A stretch of DNA of 12,950 nt from DASQLQ01 sp035629935. Lineage in GTDB: Bacteria; Actinomycetota; CADDZG01; WHSQ01. This document shows, in pieces, positions 5,966 to 12,015 of this stretch; the first letter of the stretch is position 1; the number at the start of each line of letters is the position of its first letter. The DNA lies in contig DASQLQ010000159.1 in NCBI GenBank assembly GCA_035629935.1, positions 1 to 12,950 of the forward strand, read 5' to 3'. Position numbers and translations under genes: made by a program. The notes below the pieces were generated by a model. It searched no databases, had not been told where the DNA came from, and was given only the letters and a program-made list of their open reading frames with translations.

Positions 5966-6778
5966 ATGACCACCCCCCTGATCATCACTGTGGCGGCCGT
6001 GGGGGCCGAGCTCACTCTCGAGCAGCAACCGAACCTGCCGATCACTCCCGAGCAACTTGCCGTCGATTCCGCGGCGTGCGCCGAAGCCGGCGCTTCGATC
6101 TATCACCTCCACGTCCGCGACCCAGAGGGTCGACCGACCATGGACGTCGAGCGCTTCCGTGCTGCCCACGAAGCGATCCGGGAGGCATCGGACCTCATCG
6201 TTCAGTTCACGACCGGAGGAGCGGTGTCAGACGGTCCTGAGGCTCGTCTGGCTCCCTTGGAGCTAAGGCCCGAGATGGCCACCCTCACCACAGGAACCGT
6301 GAATTTCGGCGACGAAGTGTTCTTGAACCCCCTGCCCCTCATCACCCGCATCTACGAACGGGAGTTAGAGGTTGGCGTGCTACCCGAGTTCGAGATATTC
6401 GACGCAGGGATGATCGCCACCGCCGACCGCGTCTACCGGGAGTACGAGAGCGATCACCACCGTCATTACGACCTGGTTCTCGGGGTTCCCGGCGCGATGC
6501 CGGCGTGGAGCGATTCGGTCCAATGGCTGGCCTCCAAGCTGCCCGAAGAGGCGACGTGGAGTGCTACGGGCATCGGGCGCAACAACCAACCCGTGGCCGT
6601 CGCCGCGGCCTCATCCGGGGGGCACATCCGAACCGGATTCGAGGACGTTCGTTACCTGGAGCCGGGGCGTTTGGCGACCTCCAACCGGGAGCTCGTCGAG
6701 CAGGTCGCTGCGATCGCGACTTCTAACGGGCGCCCAATCGCTACGCCCGAGCAGGCCCGCAACATCCTCGAGCTATAG
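5966..6778 (+). CDS. Beta-keto acid cleavage enzyme (BKACE/Kce-like, formerly DUF849)
   Basis: BKACE enzymes are Zn-dependent TIM barrels that condense a beta-keto acid with acetyl-CoA and split it into acetoacetate and a new acyl-CoA; Kce of lysine fermentation is the founding member. The 270-aa protein has the family's zinc histidines in YHLHVRD (H47, H49), the phosphate-like loop FTTGG (81-85), and GGHIRTGFED near residues 218-227. In that last segment R222, E226 and D227 match Kce Arg226, zinc ligand Glu230 and Asp231. It starts 9 nt after the M23 stop, with only a G-run upstream as a ribosome-binding site, and may be cotranscribed. The substrate is unknown, and no lysine-fermentation genes are nearby. 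Family assignment is strong. Confidence 0.92.
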   Translation: MTTPLIITVAAVGAELTLEQQPNLPITPEQLAVDSAACAEAGASIYHLHVRDPEGRPTMDVERFRAAHEAIREASDLIVQFTTGGAVSDGPEARLAPLELRPEMATLTTGTVNFGDEVFLNPLPLITRIYERELEVGVLPEFEIFDAGMIATADRVYREYESDHHRHYDLVLGVPGAMPAWSDSVQWLASKLPEEATWSATGIGRNNQPVAVAAASSGGHIRTGFEDVRYLEPGRLATSNRELVEQVAAIATSNGRPIATPEQARNILEL

Positions 6779-6800
6779 CGCCGGCATTTAATCGCCGCGA

Positions 6801-6806
6801 TACTCT
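6801..6806 (+). promoter_or_regulatory. -10 box (TACTCT) for leaderless transcription of the rsiG-like gene
   Basis: TACTCT ends exactly 6 nt before the ATG at 6813 (positions -12 to -7), as at the mntR-like gene. No Shine-Dalgarno sequence precedes the ATG, and no good -35 is visible in the end of the BKACE gene. Confidence 0.5.
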
Positions 6807-6812
6807 CAGACG

Positions 6813-7352
6813 ATGGCAGAGCACAAGCGCCGCAAGTCCGATGTGATCGACGACCCTAAATACCTCGAGGGTCTGACGGAGCGTTCGGTCGAGGATCTCA
6901 AGTCGATGCGCGACGACTGCGTTGCGCTCGAGAACGAGGTCTCCTACGAGCGCCGTATGTGTCACGCGCGGATGGACCTGCTGTCGGCCGAGCTCGACCA
7001 TCGGGCGGGGAAGGCCGAGGACGTGATCAGCCGGCTTCCCGAGATCCTGGCGGCCGAGAGCCGGGAGGAGAACTCGCCGATGCCGAACCGGGCACCGGAC
7101 CTGTCCGTGCCCGAGAACGCAGGAGGGCCTCGGCGGCGGATCGATGAAGTTTCCGGGGGCCGAACCCTGGCCGAGCTTCTCGTGATGGAGCCGGAAGAGA
7201 TCAAGAAGCTGATCGATTCGCTCGCAGACTACGAAAAGAAGTTGTCCGAGCAACGCACCAAACTTCACGAGGTGCTCGATCAGATCCAAGCCGAATTGGT
7301 GAGTCGTTACACGAAAGGCGAGGCGAGCTCCGACGCCATCATGGGCCGCTAG
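6813..7352 (+). CDS. rsiG: RsiG-like c-di-GMP-responsive anti-sigma factor with two His-variant binding motifs
   Basis: In Streptomyces RsiG binds the sporulation sigma factor WhiG only when loaded with c-di-GMP, held by the repeated helical motif E(X)3S(X)2R(X)3Q(X)3D. This 179-aa protein carries two copies with exact spacing, one in each predicted long helix: E40-S44-R47-H51-D55 and E141-S145-R148-H152-D156. In both, the Gln position is His. The helices (about 22-64 and 117-166) are joined by a Pro/Gly/Arg-rich loop, which fits the antiparallel coiled-coil design of RsiG. Other residues of the helices do not look like a recent duplication. It is soluble, with no membrane segment or signal peptide. 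A WhiG-type sigma factor is not in the window. The start at ATG 6813 is supported by a leaderless-type -10 box. Ligand and partner are inferred from the motifs. Confidence 0.82.
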   Translation: MAEHKRRKSDVIDDPKYLEGLTERSVEDLKSMRDDCVALENEVSYERRMCHARMDLLSAELDHRAGKAEDVISRLPEILAAESREENSPMPNRAPDLSVPENAGGPRRRIDEVSGGRTLAELLVMEPEEIKKLIDSLADYEKKLSEQRTKLHEVLDQIQAELVSRYTKGEASSDAIMGR

Positions 7353-7358
7353 AAAGCC

Positions 7359-8348
7359 CTAGCCGTGCCCGCTGCTCTTGTCTTTGCTGTGGCTGCTGCC
7401 ACCGCTGTCGTCGTGGCTACCGTCATCGCTGGCACCGCTGTCGTCGTCCTCATCATCGCCATCACGCTCGCCGTCATCGTCCCCGTCTTCTTCCTCGCGC
7501 GCCGGTTGACGATCTAGGCCGGAACGATCCGACGAGTCGTCGCCATCGTCGTCATCGAAAGGGCCCTTGTCCTTGCAGTGACCGTAGGCGTTACCGTTTC
7601 CGTTGTTGTGCGGTTCGCAGTCGTCCCCATCTGAATCTTTGTCCGAGTCTTCGTCGCTGCCACCGACATCGGGGCGAACCGCCGGACGGCCACCACCACC
7701 GCCACCGCCACCATCGTTGTCGTCATCGTCATCGTCATCGTCCCGGTCGTTGTTGTCGAAGTCGCCGTCACCTCCGCCACCGTCGCCGTCGCCGGGCTCG
7801 TTGTCCGGTGGATTGTTCGGCTCCCCGTCGGGAGGATTGTTCGGTTGACCGCCCGGGTTCCCGTTTCCATCCCCGTTGCCGTTGCCGTCTCCATCGCCGC
7901 CACCAGATCCGTTGCCCGGCTGGTTGCCGTTCCCGTCGCCCGGCGCGTTTCCACCGCCCGGTTGATTCCCAGGCCCGTTCCCTGGACCGGGTTGTGCGGG
8001 AGCAACGAACGGAGGTGGAGACGCGGCGTTAGAGACCGACGGGGTGTCGGGACCGAAGCGGGTGCCGAGGACGGCGTCCCCGAAGGGGGGAGGCGGTTCG
8101 CCCAAGGCCACTGCATTGCCGGGCGCGCCCGGCTGGTTCCCACCACCTGTTTGTCCTTCGGACAACTGGATGGGCGCCGCGGGCGCGCTGCTGATGCTGC
8201 GCGGTGTCACGGGTGCACCAAGGGTTGGGCCCCCGCCGATCCTTTGGGCAAGCAGAGACAAGGTCACAAGTGACGTCGCCACAATGGCCGCCAGACCAAC
8301 CCCGACGACGGGGGTTAGCCGATTACCGTTTCGACCCAAGAAAGTCAT
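7359..8348 (-). CDS. Exported or anchored Gly/Asp/Asn-rich low-complexity protein with Excalibur-type loop
   Basis: I do not recognise a characterised homologue of this 329-aa protein. Residues 1-10 are basic and 11-35 form one hydrophobic segment, so it is a signal anchor or uncleaved signal peptide. Residues 36-115 are Pro/Ala/Gly-rich, 120-225 a Gly/Asn/Pro/Asp tract with an eight-Asp run (203-210) and an eight-Gly run (213-220), and 280-329 highly acidic. At 236-245 DKDSDGDDCE matches the calcium-binding Excalibur loop DxDxDGxxCE, followed by NNGNGNAYGHC with a second Cys (258); the rest of the Excalibur domain is missing. Being disordered and acidic, it may bind cations at the surface, but this is inference. 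AGAAGG seven nt before the ATG is a good ribosome-binding site. It converges with the rsiG-like gene (6-nt gap). Confidence 0.82.
   Translation of the reverse strand: MTFLGRNGNRLTPVVGVGLAAIVATSLVTLSLLAQRIGGGPTLGAPVTPRSISSAPAAPIQLSEGQTGGGNQPGAPGNAVALGEPPPPFGDAVLGTRFGPDTPSVSNAASPPPFVAPAQPGPGNGPGNQPGGGNAPGDGNGNQPGNGSGGGDGDGNGNGDGNGNPGGQPNNPPDGEPNNPPDNEPGDGDGGGGDGDFDNNDRDDDDDDDDNDGGGGGGGGRPAVRPDVGGSDEDSDKDSDGDDCEPHNNGNGNAYGHCKDKGPFDDDDGDDSSDRSGLDRQPAREEEDGDDDGERDGDDEDDDSGASDDGSHDDSGGSSHSKDKSSGHG
7719..7742. repeat. GAC/GAT trinucleotide run coding for eight aspartates
   Basis: A tandem trinucleotide tract inside the acidic-protein gene. GAC and GAT codons are mixed, so selection seems to act on the amino acid rather than on pure nucleotide slippage. 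A Gly-codon run at 7689-7712 lies next to it. Confidence 0.7.
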
Positions 8349-8397
8349 GGGATTACCTTCTCCAGATTAGCCCGCCCACCTGCACCGCGTAAAGGTC

Positions 8398-8416
8398 TGA
8401 CTACGTTGAGTAGTCA
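8398..8416. promoter_or_regulatory. Perfect inverted repeat TGACTAC-N5-GTAGTCA, candidate operator
   Basis: Seven-bp perfect arms separated by GTTGA. Read on the minus strand, the right arm contains TTGACT (8412-8417), a near-consensus -35 for the Gly/Asp-rich gene that starts at 8348, although the matching -10 is poor. An operator over that -35 would suit repression. The binding protein is unknown; the neighbouring XRE regulator is the first candidate. Confidence 0.5.
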
Positions 8417-8460
8417 AATCCCTCCTATTTCATACCAGTTTGCCCCATTTGAGTCCATCT

Positions 8461-8483
8461 CAAGCAACTTTGTGCTCTGCTTG
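8461..8483. promoter_or_regulatory. Inverted repeat CAAGCA-N11-TGCTTG touching the XRE-gene -35
   Basis: Six-bp perfect arms; the right arm overlaps the first three bases of the -35 TTGCAA (8481-8486). The position suits autoregulation by the HTH protein encoded downstream. Arms this short can arise by chance. Confidence 0.35.
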
Positions 8484-8509
8484 CAACAGTTAAACAAATG
8501 GGTTATAAC
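8481..8509 (+). promoter_or_regulatory. Sigma70-type promoter: TTGCAA-17 nt-TATAAC
   Basis: -35 TTGCAA (8481-8486), a 17-nt spacer, then -10 TATAAC (8504-8509). This is the closest match to consensus in the window and gives a start of transcription near 8516. A good ribosome-binding site AAAGGAG (8526-8532) follows, seven nt before the GTG at 8540. It should drive the XRE regulator and the HbhA-like gene together. Confidence 0.75.
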
Positions 8510-8539
8510 AGCTAGCTAGAAGGGTAAAGGAGTAGGACA

Positions 8540-8926
8540 GTGGCAGGCCGAATGAAGCTCGAGCAGTTGGGCTCTTTCATACGGGAGCAGCGTCGTTCGG
8601 CGCGTCTCTCGCTGAGGAAGCTCTCCGATATGGCCGAGATCTCTAACCCTTACCTGTCACAGATCGAGCGTGGATTGCGAAAGCCGTCTGCGGAGATCCT
8701 TCAGCAGATCGCAAAGGCGTTGCGGATCTCGGCAGAGACCCTCTACGTGCAAGCCGGGATCCTCGACGAGAACCGGGAGCACGACCTGGTGGCCGAGATA
8801 TTGAAGGACTCGGCGATCACCGAACGACAGAAACAGGCACTGGTAGATCACTACCGCTCTTACGTCGAATCCAACACGCCGCCGCACGAGCGTGCAGCTT
8901 CGGTGCAAGAGATCAGCGAGGCATAG
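8540..8926 (+). CDS. XRE-family HTH regulator (Rv0474/MLDSR-like)
   Basis: A 128-aa DNA-binding protein with a five-helix HTH_3 domain at about residues 10-66. The recognition part is ISNPYLSQIERGLRKPS, followed by an acidic C-terminal tail (about 75-128) with helical regions. The GTG start is set by AAAGGAG at the ideal distance. It lies 36 nt before a lysine-rich HbhA-like gene, downstream of a strong shared promoter. In mycobacteria an XRE gene (Rv0474) sits directly before hbhA, and in oleaginous Rhodococcus MLDSR controls the lipid-droplet protein MLDS in the same arrangement. The likely job is therefore control of its own operon. The HTH family is certain; the target is inferred from order and from the inverted repeats upstream. 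Confidence 0.9.
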   Translation: MAGRMKLEQLGSFIREQRRSARLSLRKLSDMAEISNPYLSQIERGLRKPSAEILQQIAKALRISAETLYVQAGILDENREHDLVAEILKDSAITERQKQALVDHYRSYVESNTPPHERAASVQEISEA

Positions 8927-8947
8927 CAGATCACTACGAAAGTAGAG

Positions 8948-8957
8948 AAGGAGGTGA
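8948..8957 (+). promoter_or_regulatory. Full-length Shine-Dalgarno sequence AAGGAGGTGA
   Basis: Complementary over ten bases to the conserved 3' end of 16S rRNA, with GGAGG ending 8 nt before ATG 8963. It decides the start at 8963 over the in-frame GTG at 8954, which lies inside it. It predicts heavy translation of the HbhA-like protein compared with its upstream partner. Confidence 0.8.
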
Positions 8958-8962
8958 CGAGG

Positions 8963-9367
8963 ATGGCGAATACGCAAGAGCTCTTCTACGCGGCGATCGG
9001 TTCGGTCGACAAGACCGTCGACACGATCCGTGGGATTTCCTTCCCCAGCCGCAAGTCGACCGAGAAGACCTACAAGGACTTCGTGAAGCGCGGTAAGAGC
9101 CTGACGACCCGGGTCAAGAACTCCGCCCCGACCAAGCAGGCGATCACGCAGACGAAGACCGCTCGCACGCAGGTGAAGTCCGCTGCCACGAGTGTGGCGA
9201 AGACCCTGCAGGCAAGCACCTCCGGGTCCAGCACACAGCTCAAGAAGCAGAGCAAGACGGCCCGCACCCAGGTGAAGGCCGCTGCGACGAGCGTGAACAA
9301 GGCCGTGCGTGCGAACGCAAAGGCCACCCGTTCCGCTGCAGGCAAGGTTGCTACCAAAGCTTCCTAA
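8963..9367 (+). CDS. HbhA/MLDS-like Lys/Ala/Thr-rich repeat protein
   Basis: A 134-aa strongly basic protein. The N-terminal part (1-50) has an amphipathic ANTQELFYAAIGSVDKTVDT stretch reminiscent of HbhA and phasin-like proteins. The rest is Lys/Ala/Thr-rich with an imperfect repeat: KTARTQVKSAATSVAKTLQA (65-84) and KTARTQVKAAATSVNKAVRA (98-117), 33 residues apart. HbhA uses a lysine-rich tail to bind sulfated glycans, and the related MLDS coats lipid droplets and binds DNA; either role suits this composition. It has no classical signal peptide and no cysteine. A ten-base Shine-Dalgarno sequence and a strong terminator suggest an abundant product. The identity rests on composition and on the XRE neighbour rather than on clear sequence similarity. 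A histone-H1-like DNA-binding protein is the main alternative. Confidence 0.72.
   Translation: MANTQELFYAAIGSVDKTVDTIRGISFPSRKSTEKTYKDFVKRGKSLTTRVKNSAPTKQAITQTKTARTQVKSAATSVAKTLQASTSGSSTQLKKQSKTARTQVKAAATSVNKAVRANAKATRSAAGKVATKAS
9155..9313 (+). repeat. Two 60-nt imperfect direct repeats within the HbhA-like gene
   Basis: Copies at 9155-9214 and 9254-9313, offset by 99 nt (33 codons), differ mostly at third codon positions. This points to an internal duplication kept for its protein sequence. Confidence 0.75.
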
Positions 9368-9385
9368 GCAGCTTCAAGATGATCG

Positions 9386-9412
9386 AAAAGGGGCCCTTCG
9401 GGGTCCCTTTTC
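9386..9412 (+). terminator. Rho-independent terminator of the XRE-HbhA operon
   Basis: An 11-bp stem, AAAAGGGGCCC with GGGTCCCTTTT (one G-T wobble), closes on the very stable TTCG loop and ends in a T run. It lies 18 nt after the HbhA-like stop. With the A run on the other side it could also stop transcription from the opposite strand. Confidence 0.9.
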
Positions 9413-9464
9413 TGGTTTCTGGGTAAGGGCTCTGGAATCAGTCGGCCCTCTTGGGGGTTTCCAC

Positions 9465-9470
9465 TACTGT
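9465..9470 (+). promoter_or_regulatory. Possible -10 box (TACTGT) for the GNAT-glycosyltransferase operon
   Basis: It fits TANNNT and ends 10 nt before ATG 9481, which would leave a leader of a few nucleotides. There is no ribosome-binding site before this ATG and no obvious -35. Confidence 0.3.
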
Positions 9471-9480
9471 GCCGCTCACC

Positions 9481-10488
9481 ATGGCGTTAGACGTCCGCGT
9501 CGATTGCGACGAGAAGTGTTTTGGCCTGCCCGAATGGCCGGGCCTACTGGCGCGTGACCCCAACAGTCACATCTTCGCCACCCCTGAATGGCAGCGCCTG
9601 TGGTGGGAGCAGTTCGGGGCGGGCAAGGACCTCTTCGTGCTCACCATGTTTCGAGGCTCGGAACTGGTGGCCATCGTTCCCCTCTATCGGAAGCTCGAAG
9701 ACGGTCGGAAGATCCTTCGCTTCAACGGCGGGATCGACCTGACCGACTACCTGGGCCCGATCTGCTCGCTGGACGACCGGGACGAGGTTGCCGAGGCTCT
9801 CGTTCGGTGGCTCGACACCACCGAGGTCGAGTGGGACGAATTCGATGCTCACAACATGCCGGTGCCTCTCGGCTTCGCCGAGTTCCTGGTCGACCATTCC
9901 GATCGTCACGGGTTCGAGTTCAGGCTCGATCAGGAAGAGACCACGGCGATCCTCCCGTTGGCCGCTGATTGGGAGACCTACGTCGAACATCTCGACAAGA
10001 AGGAACGACACGAATTGCGACGCAAGCGGAGACGTCTCGGTCGCGATCATCCCGACGCGAGGTTCCGGACCGCAACGGCCGAGACCCTCGATACAGATCT
10101 GAGGGGCTTCGTCGCGATGCATAAGCAAGCCGAAGGCCACAAGGGCCGCTTCATGGGGGACGAGATCGTCGAGTTCTTCCAACGGATATCGGAGTGCTTC
10201 ATGCCGTTGGGGTGGCTGCACCTCGACGTGCTCGAGGTGGCCGACAAACCGATCGCCGCGACGTTCAGCTTTCAGCTGGACAACTCTTTCTATCTGTACA
10301 ACTCGGCCTACGAGCAATCCGTTGCTCGGTTGTCGCCGGGTTACATCCTCGTCTCACATCTGATCGAGGACGCGATCGAGCGGGGGGTCAAACAGTTCGA
10401 TTTCTTGCGGGGGCCTGAGAGATACAAGTATCAATTCGGAGGCAGGCCTCTGCCTCTCAACAACGTGCGCGTCATGAGAAAGGGTTAG
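9481..10488 (+). CDS. GNAT-family (CelD/FemAB-like, Acetyltransf_6) protein
   Basis: A 335-aa protein of the double-GNAT-fold family that includes CelD-type polysaccharide-biosynthesis proteins and FemAB-like aminoacyltransferases. The C-terminal half has the family's typical run: HELRRKRRRL basic helix (about 177-186), HLDVLEVADKPIAATFSF core strands, YNSAYE, then LSPGYILVSHLIEDAIERG and FDFLRGPERYKYQFG near the end. It is cytoplasmic, with no signal peptide. ATG 9481 is preferred to the in-frame TTG at 9451. The MshA-like glycosyltransferase begins 2 nt after its stop, so the two probably act in one pathway: surface polysaccharide decoration, or acylation of a GlcNAc-inositol-type product. 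Donor and acceptor cannot be read from the sequence. Confidence 0.85.
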   Translation: MALDVRVDCDEKCFGLPEWPGLLARDPNSHIFATPEWQRLWWEQFGAGKDLFVLTMFRGSELVAIVPLYRKLEDGRKILRFNGGIDLTDYLGPICSLDDRDEVAEALVRWLDTTEVEWDEFDAHNMPVPLGFAEFLVDHSDRHGFEFRLDQEETTAILPLAADWETYVEHLDKKERHELRRKRRRLGRDHPDARFRTATAETLDTDLRGFVAMHKQAEGHKGRFMGDEIVEFFQRISECFMPLGWLHLDVLEVADKPIAATFSFQLDNSFYLYNSAYEQSVARLSPGYILVSHLIEDAIERGVKQFDFLRGPERYKYQFGGRPLPLNNVRVMRKG

Positions 10489-10490
10489 TC

Positions 10491-11735
10491 ATGGCCGGCG
10501 TGGCTCGCGTAGCGGTTCTCTCGTATCACTCCTCGCCATTGATCGAACCCGGGTCGGGCGACGCTGGAGGGATGACCGTTTACATAAGGGAGCTGGCCTC
10601 GGCGCTGGCGGATCAAGGAATCCAGACGGACATCTTCACGCGTGCCACCGGTGACCTGCCGCGGGTTGCGTCACTGGCGGAAGGAATCCGTTGCATGTCG
10701 ATCGAAGCGGGACCGCACGAAGATCTTCCCAAGGCCGAGCAAGAGGCCTTCATCGATCAGTTCGCTATCGGCATCCGTAACTTCGCCATCTCGCAGCGGC
10801 TTCGTTACGACCTAGTGCATTCTCATTACTGGCAGTCGGGACTTGCCGCGGTGCAGCTCAGCGCGTGGTGGGGGATACCGATGGTGCACTCGCATCACAC
10901 GTTGGGTCATGTGAAGAACCGATGGTTGGCGCCCGGTGACGACCCCGAGCCGGAGGAGCGCTTGCGGGGCGAGTCCGATGTGATCGACGAAGCGCACGTG
11001 CTGATCGCATCGACGGAGGAGGAGAGCGATCAACTGGCCGGGCTCTATGGAGCCGCCACAGAGCGTCTGAAGGTCCTCCCACCGGGGGTCGATCACCAGG
11101 TATTCGAGCCCGGCGACCGGGGCCCGGCAAGGGCGGAGCTGGGCCTGGGTGACGAGCCCATCCTGCTGTGTGTGGGGCGGATCCAGCCGCTGAAGGGCAT
11201 GGATCTGGCCATCGAGGCCCTGGCCCGGTTGGAGGGTTCACCCGCGGCCCGGCTTCTTGTCGTAGGGGGGGCCAGCGGACCCCGCGGCCGGGAGGAGGCG
11301 GCTCGTCTGCGATCGATCGCAAACGATCTGGGTCTCGAAGGACGCGTCGACTTCGTCGGGCAACAGCCTCACGCGCGGTTGCCGCTTTATTACCAGGCCG
11401 CTGATTGTTTGATCGTGTCCTCGCACTCGGAGTCGTTCGGACTTGCAGCACTCGAAGCACAAGCATGCGGACTCCCCGTCGTCGGAGCGCGTGTCGGTGG
11501 ACTGCCGCATTTCGTCAAGGACGGGAATACAGGTTTCTTGATCGACGATCGCGATGCGTCGGTACTCGCTGCTCGACTGAAGGTGTTGTTGGACGATCCC
11601 GAACTGCGAGCCGAATTCGGTCGCGCTGCGCGTGCAGGGTCGGAGTCGTTCTCTTGGAAGAAGACCGCGGAAGTTTTCCTTGAGCTCTATGAGTGTTTGG
11701 TGCGTGAGCAGTTTCCCGAAGCCTGCACATGTTGA
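10491..11735 (+). CDS. GT4 glycosyltransferase, MshA-like (D-inositol-3-phosphate glycosyltransferase family)
   Basis: A 414-aa GT-B retaining enzyme. MshA transfers GlcNAc from UDP-GlcNAc to inositol 3-phosphate as the first step of mycothiol synthesis. From memory of MshA, the matches are SPLxxPGxGDAGGMxVY (15-31), AGPHEDLPK with Lys81, HSHYW (110-114), HTL with H136, VGRIQPLKG with R230 and K235, and ESFGLAALEAQACGLPV with the E-x7-E pair (E314, E322). One substrate-pocket difference stands out: GGMTVY has Thr29 where actinobacterial MshA has Asn. The product ends in Cys-Thr-Cys. It follows the GNAT gene by 2 nt, with AGAAAGGG as a ribosome-binding site. No mshB, mshC or typical mshD is present. 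The GT4/MshA-like class is firm; true mycothiol function is open. Confidence 0.88.
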   Translation: MAGVARVAVLSYHSSPLIEPGSGDAGGMTVYIRELASALADQGIQTDIFTRATGDLPRVASLAEGIRCMSIEAGPHEDLPKAEQEAFIDQFAIGIRNFAISQRLRYDLVHSHYWQSGLAAVQLSAWWGIPMVHSHHTLGHVKNRWLAPGDDPEPEERLRGESDVIDEAHVLIASTEEESDQLAGLYGAATERLKVLPPGVDHQVFEPGDRGPARAELGLGDEPILLCVGRIQPLKGMDLAIEALARLEGSPAARLLVVGGASGPRGREEAARLRSIANDLGLEGRVDFVGQQPHARLPLYYQAADCLIVSSHSESFGLAALEAQACGLPVVGARVGGLPHFVKDGNTGFLIDDRDASVLAARLKVLLDDPELRAEFGRAARAGSESFSWKKTAEVFLELYECLVREQFPEACTC

Positions 11736-12015
11736 CGGCTAGTTAGACAACTGCAACTCGCGAAGAAAGTTCAAAAAAAGTTTCGAGTCGCTGACCTGGT
11801 TGTTTGTTGCCCTGTCACCTTTCGCGGTGTTGCACGTTTGCGCCACCGTCGCTATCTTCCTGCAGTCTCGAGGTGCCGGACGGTCGCAAGGTCGTCACAG
11901 TGTTCCTCGAGACAATAGGCCTCAGTAGCTTCGTTTCGGTAGGCCTCGTGTGTGGGGAAGTGCACGAGGAATGTCGAGCGAAGTTCCTGAGGCCTACTTT
12001 TATTACCGACTTGAT
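11736..12015. other. 280-nt convergent intergenic region, no gene seen
   Basis: Between two converging genes. The first half (11736-11900) is AT-richer near 11765-11790 (an A7 run) and shows nothing definite. The second half holds the nested hairpin at 11916-11996. Small ORFs on both strands here have no ribosome-binding sites and no recognisable protein content. Confidence 0.6.
11916..11996 (+). terminator. Nested 81-nt hairpin, possible terminator or structured RNA
   Basis: Outer arms TAGGCCTCAG (11916-11925) and CTGAGGCCTA (11987-11996) pair over 10 bp. They are followed, across a 3x3 internal loop, by CTTCG (11929-11933) with CGAAG (11979-11983). An inner hairpin CCTCGTG (11944-11950) with CACGAGG (11963-11969) closes a 12-nt loop. 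On the plus strand the outer arm is followed by CTTTTATT, a weak U-tract, so it could end plus-strand transcription. It is long for a simple terminator and about 180 nt from the upstream gene, so a separate RNA or a mobile palindromic repeat is possible. Confidence 0.5.

Noticed and set aside
7680..7745. Possible microsatellite or phase-variation tract
   Set aside because: Repeat units are trinucleotides with mixed synonymous codons, so length change would not shift the frame; it is better explained as a homopolymeric protein tract.
7514..8146. 210-aa Thr-rich minus-strand frame inside the Gly/Asp-rich gene
   Set aside because: A frame-shifted reading of GAC/GGC repeats (ACA/ACG/ATG runs); the chosen frame has a signal anchor, a ribosome-binding site and an Excalibur-type loop.
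9544..10317. 257-aa open frame antisense to the GNAT gene
   Set aside because: Shadow frame created by third-position GC bias; the sense protein has family motifs through the whole stretch.
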